DNA of 5,457 nucleotides from Actinomycetes bacterium. Lineage in GTDB: Bacteria > Actinomycetota > Acidimicrobiia > Acidimicrobiales > Microtrichaceae. The position numbers were made by a program, and so were the translations under genes. The stretch lies in NCBI GenBank assembly GCA_023392475.1, contig JAEVZA010000094.1, positions 1-5,457 on the forward strand, read 5' to 3'. Positions 1 to 5,457 of the stretch are shown piece by piece (positions within the stretch are counted from its first letter, which is position 1; every line of letters begins with the position of its first letter). A model generated the notes under the pieces. That model was not told the DNA's origin, searched no databases, and saw nothing but the letters and a program-made list of their open reading frames with translations.

Positions 1-1
1 G

Positions 2-163
2 GTCGGTCACGGCCGGGTGGATCCGGTCGTCGAGCGGCTCGCGGTCGGCCTCGACCCGGCGGCCACGTGCGCCTACCTCTGCGGGCACCCGGGGATGATC
101 GCGTCGGTGGCGGGGACGCTGCGCGCCGCCGGGGTGCGAGTGCGCGCCGAGGCCTTCGACTGA
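2..163 (+). CDS. C-terminal end of a ferredoxin-NADP reductase-type oxidoreductase (partial, 5' end outside window)
   Basis: Only the last 53 codons are present; the reading frame is open from base 2 to a TGA at 161-163. The peptide contains AYLCGHPGMI followed by a helix-like stretch and ends in RAEAFD. The C-G-x-P-x-M-(I/V) motif after a hydrophobic strand is the signature of the NAD(P)-binding domain at the C-terminus of the ferredoxin-NADP reductase superfamily, where the Cys-Gly lies close to the nicotinamide. Such proteins move electrons between NAD(P)H and a ferredoxin, flavodoxin or partner oxygenase through FAD. The FAD-binding domain lies upstream of the window, so the exact subfamily and the presence of an attached iron-sulfur domain cannot be judged. 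The gene converges on the minus-strand MmcQ/YjbR gene, with a long inverted repeat between them. Confidence 0.72.
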   Translation, partial: VGHGRVDPVVERLAVGLDPAATCAYLCGHPGMIASVAGTLRAAGVRVRAEAFD

Positions 164-183
164 GACCTCGGCGCCCGCCTCTC

Positions 184-235
184 CGTTCTGTGTCCTCGTT
201 CGGGGCCCCTGGGCCCCGAACGAGGACACAGAACG
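184..235. terminator. Perfect 25-bp inverted repeat, likely bidirectional terminator
   Basis: Bases 184-208 are the exact reverse complement of 211-235, with only CT (209-210) between the arms. The left arm starts CGTTCTGTGTCC and its inner end is CGGGGCCC, so the inner part of the hairpin is GC-rich. It begins 20 bases after the oxidoreductase stop (163) and, on the other strand, 25 bases after the stop of the MmcQ/YjbR gene (261). This near-symmetric position between convergent genes fits a shared terminator. Neither side is followed by a T-run, which is common for hairpin terminators in high-GC actinobacteria. A dispersed palindromic repeat element is the alternative. Confidence 0.7.
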
Positions 236-260
236 ATCGAGAGCCGCACGGGGGGCGGCG

Positions 261-605
261 TCAGGCGGGGCCGAGGTGGTCGTCGGCGACGCGGCGAGGG
301 ACGACCATGCGCCAGGCGTCCTGCACCAGCTCGGTGAGCTCGTCGTGGTCGATCGCGTCGAGGCGGACGAGGACCCACCGGTACCGGAGCAGCGACGGCG
401 GGGGCAGCAGGAAGCGCTCGGGGTCGCCCTCGACCAGCGCGTCGCGCTCCTCCCGCGGGAACCCGAACCCCATGATCGACTCGTCGCGACCGAAGCCGAC
501 GTAGACGATCTGCCCGACGCGGAACCGGAGCTGGCCGCGCACCCGGCCCTCGGTGGTGCGGGGGAGGGCGAGCGCGACCTCGCGCACGTGGTCGACCGTG
601 ACCAC
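261..605 (-). CDS. MmcQ/YjbR family protein
   Basis: The gene encodes a 114-residue protein, a usual size for the MmcQ/YjbR family, a small single-domain fold often annotated as DNA-binding although its molecular role is not well established. The family pattern is visible: an N-terminal helix ending in ALALPRTTEG (residues 11-20), a strand RFRVGQIVYVGF (27-38), a basic/acidic helix PREERDALVEGDPERF (50-65), a strand YRWVLVRLD (75-83), then a C-terminal helix DELTELVQDAWRMVVPRRV (88-106). The start chosen is GTG at 605-603. The same frame is open far upstream, but that part only overlaps the regulator gene on the same strand in another frame and has no family resemblance. GTG 605 lies 2 bases after the MarR-GNAT stop, so the pair is almost certainly co-transcribed and probably translationally coupled. 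No signal peptide or membrane segment is seen; it should be cytosolic. Family assignment is from pattern recognition; no specific function can be claimed. Confidence 0.8.
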   Translation of the reverse strand: MVTVDHVREVALALPRTTEGRVRGQLRFRVGQIVYVGFGRDESIMGFGFPREERDALVEGDPERFLLPPPSLLRYRWVLVRLDAIDHDELTELVQDAWRMVVPRRVADDHLGPA

Positions 606-607
606 GG

Positions 608-1591
608 TCAGCCGACCCGCTTCTCGAACCAGTGGTCCGCGTGGGGCTCGTCGTTGAACGGGGCGACCTCGACGTACCCGGCCGACCGGTACAGGGCGAT
701 CGCCTCGTGCAGGGACCGGTTCGTCTCGAGGTGCAGCACGGTCGCGCCGTGGGCCGCGGCCACGCGCTCGAGCTCGACGAGGAGCCGTCGGCCGATGCCG
801 TGGCCACGCGCGCTCGGCGAGACCCACATGCGCTTGATCTCGGCCGGCCCGGTGCCGTGCAGCTTGACCGCGCCGCAGCCGGCGACCTCGCCGTCGATCC
901 GGGCCACCACGAAGGCGCCGCCCGGCGGCACGAGGTCCTCGGGTTCGGCCGGGATCGTCGTGCCGGGGTCGAAGCCCCGCTCCATGCGGCGGTCGAGCTC
1001 GGCGTAGTACGCCTCGATCGCGTCCTGCGACGCCGCGGCCGCCGGATCCTCGACGGCGAGCGCCACGACCGGACCGTCGTCGGGGCGGAAGTCGCCCGCG
1101 GCGACGCGCACGCGGCGGAGGAGGTCGAAGAGCGCGGCCTGCTCCCCGTCGTCGAGGCCGAGGTCGGTGAACACCTCGGCGTTCACGGCCGCGGTGGCGC
1201 GGTGGACGAGCCGTCGCCCGTCGGCGGTGATCGAGGCGAGCGTCGCCCGGCCGTCCTCGGGGTGCGGCCGGCGCTCCACCAGGCCTGCGGCCTCCAGCCG
1301 GTCGACGGCGTTCGTGATGCTGGCTGGGTGGACCTGCAACCGGTCGCCGAGCTTGCCCATCGGCAGCTCGCCCCGGCGCGAGAAGTCGAGCAGCACGAGG
1401 AGCTCGAACCGGGAGAACGTGAGGTCGAACGAGCGGAGCGCGCCGTCGATCCGGGCCCGGAGGATCTGGTCCACCCGCACGATGGAGGTGGTGACGGCCA
1501 TCCCGTCGGCGGCGTCGTCCCAGCCGTGGACCCGCCACTGGCGACGGGCCTCGGCGATCGGGTCGAAGTCCAGGCGCTTCCTGGGGCTCAC
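608..1591 (-). CDS. MarR-family regulator fused to GNAT N-acetyltransferase
   Basis: The product is a 327-residue two-domain protein. Residues about 9-160 form a MarR winged helix-turn-helix unit: FDPIAEARRQW at 9-19, a helix leading to LTFSRFELLVLL, a recognition-helix segment LQVHPASITNAVDRLE near 85-100, and a wing with the family Asp-x-Arg (D113, R115) in PEDGRATL. Residues about 172-327 form a GNAT domain with the acetyl-CoA pyrophosphate-binding loop RGHGIG at 262-267, preceded by the strand EIKRMWVSPSA and followed by LHLETN and ALYRSAGYVEV. MarR proteins usually repress from palindromic operators and release on binding a ligand. GNAT domains acetylate amines using acetyl-CoA; the substrate is unknown. 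The start chosen is GTG 1591, which has a G-rich possible ribosome site (GGGGTAG, 1608-1602). An in-frame ATG at 1618 would add nine residues but has no ribosome site and falls on a -10-like TATCAT. The gene is divergent from icmF and runs into the MmcQ/YjbR gene after a 2-base gap. The two-domain call is firm; the start is uncertain. Confidence 0.9.
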   Translation of the reverse strand: MSPRKRLDFDPIAEARRQWRVHGWDDAADGMAVTTSIVRVDQILRARIDGALRSFDLTFSRFELLVLLDFSRRGELPMGKLGDRLQVHPASITNAVDRLEAAGLVERRPHPEDGRATLASITADGRRLVHRATAAVNAEVFTDLGLDDGEQAALFDLLRRVRVAAGDFRPDDGPVVALAVEDPAAAASQDAIEAYYAELDRRMERGFDPGTTIPAEPEDLVPPGGAFVVARIDGEVAGCGAVKLHGTGPAEIKRMWVSPSARGHGIGRRLLVELERVAAAHGATVLHLETNRSLHEAIALYRSAGYVEVAPFNDEPHADHWFEKRVG

Positions 1592-1671
1592 CGGCTCGAC
1601 GCTACCCCACGTCCGCATGATATGTTGACGTCCAACTAAATCGCCGCGACGGCGGCGGGACGGGGGCTTCG
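1592..1671. promoter_or_regulatory. Divergent control region between the MarR-GNAT operon and icmF, with operator-like site
   Basis: This short region contains an AT-richer patch (about 1617-1641) that stands out from the GC-rich surroundings. In it, GTTG (1624-1627) and CAAC (1633-1636) form an inverted repeat around ACGTC; read outward, the half-sites are GTTGAC and GTTGGAC. Many MarR-family operators are built on similar TTG(A)-CAA palindromes. On the minus strand, TATCAT (1622-1617) resembles a -10 hexamer and would place a transcript start near 1610, ahead of the GGGGTAG and GTG 1591. On the plus strand a weaker -10-like TAAATC (1637-1642) lies on the icmF side, followed by a GGGGG ribosome site (1662-1666) 5 bases before GTG 1672. 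A repressor on the palindrome would sit against both promoters. No convincing -35 boxes are visible. The palindrome and hexamers are seen; promoter function and the identity of the binder are inferred. Confidence 0.42.
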
Positions 1672-4600
1672 GTGAGCGACGACCGGCCGGACGACGGGGC
1701 GAGGGACGGGACGGCAGCGGGCGGGGAGGCGGCGCCCGACGGCGCGCCCGGGCTGCACCGCCCGGTGCACCCGGTCCGGTTCGTGACGGCGGCGAGCCTG
1801 TTCGACGGGCACGACGCGGCGATCAACATCATGCGGCGCCTGCTCCAGTCGCAGGGTGCCGAGGTGGTGCACCTCGGCCACGACCGCTCGGTCGAGGAGA
1901 TCGTCCGGGCCGCGGTGGAGGAGGACGTCCAGGGCGTGGCCATCAGCTCCTACCAGGGCGGCCACACCGAGTACTTCACGTACCTGGTGGACCGGCTCGC
2001 CCAGGAGGGCGCCTCGCACGTGCGGGTGTACGGCGGGGGCGGCGGCGTGATCGTGCCGGAGGAGATCCGCGAGCTGCACGACCACGGCGTGGAGCGGATC
2101 TTCTCGCCGGAGGACGGCCAGCGGCTCGGCCTCGCCGGGATGATCAACACGATGATCGAGCGCTGCGACGTCGACCTCGCGGACGAACCCGCCGACCTCG
2201 ACCAGGTCCTCGCCGGGTCATCGCGCCACCTCGCGCGCCTCATCACCTCGATCGAGGCGGGGCGGGTCGGCGAGCCGGTGCTCGCCGAGCTGCGCGCCGC
2301 GGCGGGGCGGCGGCGGGTGCCCGTGCTCGGCATCACCGGCACCGGCGGCTCCGGCAAGTCGTCGCTCACCGACGAGCTCGTGCGCCGGCTCCGCCTCGAC
2401 CAGGAGGACAAGCTCCGGGTCGCCGTCGTGGCGATCGACCCCACCCGCCGGCGCGGCGGCGGGGCGCTGCTCGGCGACCGCATCCGCATGAACGCGGTGC
2501 ACACGCCGCAGGTGTACGTCCGGTCGCTCGCCACGCGGACCACGTCGGGCGAGGTCCCGGCCGGTCTCCAGGACGTGATCGACGCCTGCCGCGCGTGGGG
2601 CGCGGACCTCGTGATCGTGGAGACCCCGGGCATCGGGCAGGGCGACGCCGGCATCGTCCCGTTCGCGGACGTGTCGCTCTACGTGATGACCCCGGAGTTC
2701 GGGGCGTCGTCGCAGCTCGAGAAGATCGACATGCTCGACTTCGCCGACGCCGTCGCGATCAACAAGTTCGAGCGCCGCGGCGCGGCCGACGCCCTGCGCG
2801 ACGTCGCCCGGCAGCTCGTCCGCAACCGCGAGGCGTTCGACCGCTCACCCGAGGACATGCCCGTGTTCGGCACGGTCGCGTCGCGGTTCAACGACGACGG
2901 CGTCACCGCGCTGTACCAGCACCTCCGCGGCGAGCTGCAGGAGCGCGGCCTCCCGGTGACCGACGGGTCCCTCGAGCCGGTCGCCACCCGCACGTCCACG
3001 GGCCTGGCGGAGATCGTGCCGTCGTCCCGCGTGCGGTACCTCGCCGAGATCGCCGAGGCCGTCCGGGCGCACCACGCCACGACCACGGAGGTGGCCTCGC
3101 TGGCGCGGCGCGCGCAGCAGGCGGCGTCGACGGCCGACGAGCTCGACGCTCGGGGCCTCGCCGCCACCGACGCCCGCGCCATCGCCGCCGAGCTCCGGGA
3201 CGCCCTGCCCGCCGCCGATCGGGCGCTGCTCGCCGCGTGGCCGGAGCGCGTCGCCGAGCTGTCGGGCCCCGACCGCCCGGCACGCGAGTCGCTGTCGGGC
3301 ACGCTCGTGCCGAAGGTGTCGCTGCCCCGGTACAGCGACGAGGGCGACCTGCTGCGGTGGCTCCGGGAGGAGAACCTGCCCGGCTCGTTCCCGTACACGG
3401 CGGGCGTCTTCCCGTTCAAGCGGACCGGCGAGGACCCGGCCCGGATGTTCGCCGGCGAGGGCGGCCCGGCCCGCACCAACCGGCGGTTCCACCTGCTCGC
3501 CGAGGGCCAGCCGGCGACCCGCCTGTCGACGGCGTTCGACTCGGTCACCCTCTACGGCCACGACCCGGCCGAGCGGCCCGACATCTACGGCAAGGTCGGC
3601 AACTCCGGCGTGTCCGTCGCGACGCTCGACGACATGGAGGTCCTGTACTCCGGGTTCGACCTCTGCGACCCGTCGACCAGCGTGTCGATGACGATCAACG
3701 GCCCGGCGCCCACGATCCTCGCCATGTTCCTCAACACCGCGATCGACCAGCGCGTGGACCGGTTCCGCGAGCAGGAGGGCCGCGAGCCGACCGAGGACGA
3801 GGCCGCCGAGCTGCGGGCCTGGGTGCTCCGCAACCTCCGGGGCACCGTGCAGGCGGACATCCTCAAGGAGGACCAGGGCCAGAACACCTGCATCTTCTCG
3901 ACGGAGTTCTCGCTCGGGGTGATGGCGGACGTCGCCGAGTGGTTCGTGGAGCACGACGTGCGGAGCTTCTACTCCGTGTCGATCTCCGGCTACCACATCG
4001 CCGAGGCGGGCGCGAACCCGATCAGCCAGCTCGCGTTCACCCTCGCCAACGGGTTCACCTACGTCGAGTCGTACCTGTCCCGCGGGCTCGACGTCGACGC
4101 CTTCGCGCCGAACCTCAGCTTCTTCTTCTCCAACGGGATGGACCCCGAGTACACGGTGCTCGGCCGGGTGGCGCGCCGCATCTGGGCGGTGGCCATGCGC
4201 GACCGCTACGGCGCTGACGACCGGTCGCAGCGGCTCAAGTACCACATCCAGACCTCGGGCCGGAGCCTCCACGCGCAGGAGATGGCGTTCAACGACATCC
4301 GCACGACGCTGCAGGCGCTGTGCGCGATCTACGACAACGCCAACAGCCTGCACACGAACGCGTACGACGAGGCCGTGACCACGCCGACGGCGGAGTCCGT
4401 GCGCCGCGCGCTGGCGATCCAGATGGTGATCAACCACGAGTGGGGCCTGGCCACCAACGAGAACCCGCTGCAGGGCAGCTTCATCGTCGAGGAGCTGACC
4501 GACCTCGTGGAGGAGGCCGTGCTCGCCGAGCTCGAGCGCATCAGCGACCGCGGCGGCGTGCTCGGTGCGATGGAGACGGGCTACCAGCGCGGCCGGATCC

Positions 4601-4938
4601 AGGACGAGTCGATGCTGTACGAGCGCCGCAAGCACGACGGCTCGCTGCCGATCATCGGGGTGAACACGTTCCGAGGGCCCGAGCCCGAGGAGCACCCGCC
4701 GACGCCGGAGCTGGCCCGCTCCTCCGACGCCGAGAAGCGCGACCAGATCGACCGGCTCGAGGACTTCCGGGCCCGCCACGCCGACGAGCGCCCGGCGGCG
4801 CTCGAGCGGCTCCGCGCCGCCGCGCTCGCCGGCGACAACCTCTTCGCGGTGCTGATGGACACGGTGCGCCACTGCTCGCTCGGCGAGATCACCGACGCCC
4901 TGTTCGAGGTCGGCGGCAGCTACCGGCGCAACGTCTGA
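1672..4938 (+). CDS. icmF: Fused isobutyryl-CoA mutase IcmF (B12 domain-GTPase-mutase)
   Basis: The 1088-residue enzyme uses adenosylcobalamin to interconvert isobutyryl-CoA and n-butyryl-CoA by a radical 1,2-rearrangement in the cytosol; known members are about this length. Domain order: a Gly/Asp/Ala-rich N-terminal extension (1-28); a B12-binding domain (about 33-165) with the cobalt-ligand motif DGHDAA, H47 being the predicted lower ligand, plus ISSYQGG (91-97) and GGGGG (121-125); a MeaB-like P-loop GTPase (about 215-430) with Walker A GTGGSGKS (223-230, K229), DPTRRRGG (256-263), VETPGIGQ (316-323) and base-specificity motif NKFE (364-367); a helical linker; and the TIM-barrel mutase domain from about 545. 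By alignment from memory with methylmalonyl-CoA mutase, the Tyr and Arg that bind the methylmalonyl carboxylate are replaced by F593 (MFAGEG) and Q737 (DQGQNTCIF), the isobutyryl/butyryl-type pair; H775 in SGYHIAEAGA matches the conserved active-site His. The GTPase domain acts as a built-in chaperone for cofactor loading. GTG 1672 is chosen for its GGGGG ribosome site; the conserved part begins only near residue 30. All key motifs are intact. Confidence 0.97.
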   Translation: MSDDRPDDGARDGTAAGGEAAPDGAPGLHRPVHPVRFVTAASLFDGHDAAINIMRRLLQSQGAEVVHLGHDRSVEEIVRAAVEEDVQGVAISSYQGGHTEYFTYLVDRLAQEGASHVRVYGGGGGVIVPEEIRELHDHGVERIFSPEDGQRLGLAGMINTMIERCDVDLADEPADLDQVLAGSSRHLARLITSIEAGRVGEPVLAELRAAAGRRRVPVLGITGTGGSGKSSLTDELVRRLRLDQEDKLRVAVVAIDPTRRRGGGALLGDRIRMNAVHTPQVYVRSLATRTTSGEVPAGLQDVIDACRAWGADLVIVETPGIGQGDAGIVPFADVSLYVMTPEFGASSQLEKIDMLDFADAVAINKFERRGAADALRDVARQLVRNREAFDRSPEDMPVFGTVASRFNDDGVTALYQHLRGELQERGLPVTDGSLEPVATRTSTGLAEIVPSSRVRYLAEIAEAVRAHHATTTEVASLARRAQQAASTADELDARGLAATDARAIAAELRDALPAADRALLAAWPERVAELSGPDRPARESLSGTLVPKVSLPRYSDEGDLLRWLREENLPGSFPYTAGVFPFKRTGEDPARMFAGEGGPARTNRRFHLLAEGQPATRLSTAFDSVTLYGHDPAERPDIYGKVGNSGVSVATLDDMEVLYSGFDLCDPSTSVSMTINGPAPTILAMFLNTAIDQRVDRFREQEGREPTEDEAAELRAWVLRNLRGTVQADILKEDQGQNTCIFSTEFSLGVMADVAEWFVEHDVRSFYSVSISGYHIAEAGANPISQLAFTLANGFTYVESYLSRGLDVDAFAPNLSFFFSNGMDPEYTVLGRVARRIWAVAMRDRYGADDRSQRLKYHIQTSGRSLHAQEMAFNDIRTTLQALCAIYDNANSLHTNAYDEAVTTPTAESVRRALAIQMVINHEWGLATNENPLQGSFIVEELTDLVEEAVLAELERISDRGGVLGAMETGYQRGRIQDESMLYERRKHDGSLPIIGVNTFRGPEPEEHPPTPELARSSDAEKRDQIDRLEDFRARHADERPAALERLRAAALAGDNLFAVLMDTVRHCSLGEITDALFEVGGSYRRNV

Positions 4939-5012
4939 CCGGCCGTTCCCGCACGCGCCTGGCGCGGTTCGCAGGGCCGCGACCCCGTTGCCGCGCGGCC
5001 TCGACCCAGTTC

Positions 5013-5053
5013 CGGCGTACCAGGTGGTCGTCCGACGACCACCCGGTACGCCG
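5013..5053. terminator. 20-bp near-perfect inverted repeat after icmF, likely terminator
   Basis: Bases 5013-5032 (starting CGGCGTACC) pair with 5034-5053 with one mismatch (A5022 against C5044) around C5033. The palindrome starts 74 bases past the icmF stop and ends 42 bases before the start of the next MarR gene. It is too long and regular to be chance GC-richness. A terminator for icmF is the simplest reading, again without a T-run. Alternatives are a dispersed palindromic element or a regulator site for the MarR gene, although its length and near-zero spacer suit an RNA hairpin better than a MarR operator. The rest of the 157-base gap (4939-5095) holds only minor GC-rich hairpins and the ribosome site noted for the MarR gene. 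Confidence 0.55.
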
Positions 5054-5090
5054 AAGCCGAGCAGGGAGCGCCGACGGGGGAGTACGATCA

Positions 5091-5109
5091 CATGCATGAC
5101 GCATGCATG
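5091..5109. repeat. Doubled CATGCATG motif over the MarR start codon
   Basis: The sequence reads CATGCATG, ACG, CATGCATG. Each 8-mer is its own reverse complement, so the two copies form both a direct and an inverted repeat around a 3-base centre. The predicted start codon ATG (5096-5098) lies inside the first copy. Four ATG triplets occur in this stretch; only those at 5096 and 5092 are considered here, and only 5096 opens the frame with MarR homology. It could be an autoregulatory operator, but this is only suggested by position and symmetry. Confidence 0.4.
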
Positions 5110-5457
5110 GGACCGTGCCGCCAACCTGCTCGGCGCGGTGACCGTGGCGCTGGGCGACCGCCTGCCCGGCAGCGTGGACGACGCGGCGATCGTGACCCTC
5201 CGCTGGAACGACGGCGTCTCCGTCGACGGGCTCGCCCGCATCGCCGGGCTGAGCCAGCCGGGCGGGGTGCGGCTGGTCGACCGGCTCGAGCGCGACGGCC
5301 TCGTCCGCCGGGCACCCGGACACGACGGCCGCACCCGCTCGTTGCACCTCACCGCGCGGGGCCGACGTCGGGCGGAGGCCCTGCTCGCCGACCGCGCCGG
5401 GGTGCTGCGCGACGCCGTGGACGCGCTCGGTGCGGACGGGGCCGCCGCGGTCGAGGA
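5096..5457 (+). CDS. MarR-family transcriptional regulator (partial, 3' end outside window)
   Basis: The frame starts at ATG 5096 and stays open to the right edge, giving 120 complete codons plus two bases. The visible part covers most of a typical MarR protein of about 140-160 residues. It has a winged helix-turn-helix: VSVDGLARIAGLSQPGGVRLVDRLERDGLV (residues 41-70), where LSQPGGVRLVDRL is the recognition-helix region, then the wing RRAPGHDGRTRSLHLTARG (71-89) with the family Asp-x-Arg as D77 and R79. The helix after it (about 90-111) belongs to the dimerisation region. A GGGGGAG ribosome-like site lies at 5076-5082, 13 bases before the ATG, a rather long spacing. The ATG at 5092 is better spaced but is in another frame without homology. 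No GNAT domain is visible up to the edge. The gene follows icmF on the same strand but across a likely terminator, so it is probably a separate unit. Its ligand and targets are unknown. Confidence 0.85.
   Translation, partial: MTHAWDRAANLLGAVTVALGDRLPGSVDDAAIVTLRWNDGVSVDGLARIAGLSQPGGVRLVDRLERDGLVRRAPGHDGRTRSLHLTARGRRRAEALLADRAGVLRDAVDALGADGAAAVE

Noticed and set aside
261..1538. A single 425-codon minus-strand protein ending in the MmcQ/YjbR domain.
   Set aside because: Only the last 114 residues resemble a protein family. The upstream part is an out-of-frame reading of the MarR-GNAT gene, so the real gene starts at GTG 605.
632..1639. 335-codon plus-strand frame opposite the MarR-GNAT gene.
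   Set aside because: The opposite strand carries clear MarR and GNAT motifs; this frame has no recognisable motif and runs into the divergent control region.
2595..4217. 540-codon frame on the plus strand inside icmF.
   Set aside because: It is a shifted frame of icmF with an extreme Arg/Gly/Pro/Ala-rich translation and no domain; icmF itself has full family motifs across the same bases.
4954..5000. Small hairpins after icmF: CGCGCC-T-GGCGCG (4954-4966) and GGCCGCG paired with CGCGGCC (4975-5000).
   Set aside because: Arms of 6-7 GC-only bases are common by chance in DNA of this composition; the longer palindrome at 5013-5053 is a better terminator candidate.
5092..5094. ATG at 5092 as start of the downstream gene, with better ribosome-site spacing.
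   Set aside because: It opens a different frame from the one encoding the MarR winged helix, and that frame shows no family resemblance.
2845..5352. Very long open frame (835 codons) on the minus strand opposite icmF and the downstream MarR gene.
   Set aside because: It crosses two well-supported genes and an intergenic palindrome, its translation is low-complexity Arg/Val/Gly/Ala-rich with no recognisable domain, and such mirror frames are expected opposite genes with GC-rich third positions.

Overview
The window is very GC-rich DNA with G/C-dominated third codon positions and frequent GTG starts. This and the protein families point to a high-GC actinobacterium, possibly of the Acidimicrobiia type, though the lineage is inferred from composition and family resemblance only. 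There are five protein-coding genes, two of them cut by the window edges. I see no RNA gene, CRISPR array, insertion sequence or phage feature.

Layout from left to right. (1) Positions 2-163 (+) hold the C-terminal end of a flavin/NAD(P)H oxidoreductase of the ferredoxin-NADP reductase type. (2) A perfect 25-bp inverted repeat (184-235) lies midway between two convergent genes and probably ends transcription from both sides. (3) Two minus-strand genes form a tightly coupled pair: a MarR-type regulator fused to a GNAT acetyltransferase (608-1591), then, 2 bases after its stop, a small MmcQ/YjbR-family protein (261-605). (4) A short AT-richer divergent control region (about 1592-1671) carries an operator-like GTTG-N5-CAAC site. 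(5) The dominant gene, icmF (1672-4938, +), encodes a 1088-residue fused isobutyryl-CoA mutase with B12-binding, MeaB-like GTPase and mutase domains in one chain. (6) An intergenic stretch of 157 bases holds a second long, near-perfect inverted repeat (5013-5053). (7) A second MarR-family regulator begins at 5096 (+) and runs off the right edge.

How the genes may work together. IcmF interconverts isobutyryl-CoA and n-butyryl-CoA with adenosylcobalamin, linking branched-chain (valine) and straight-chain acyl-CoA metabolism. The divergent MarR-GNAT gene shares its short control region, so the simplest model is that the MarR half senses a small ligand and controls its own operon, icmF, or both. 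That is inference from layout and one operator-like site.

I looked for an undescribed system and did not find strong evidence of one. The most interesting points are the MarR-GNAT/MmcQ pair divergent from icmF, the two long inverted repeats, and a doubled CATGCATG motif on the start codon of the second MarR gene.
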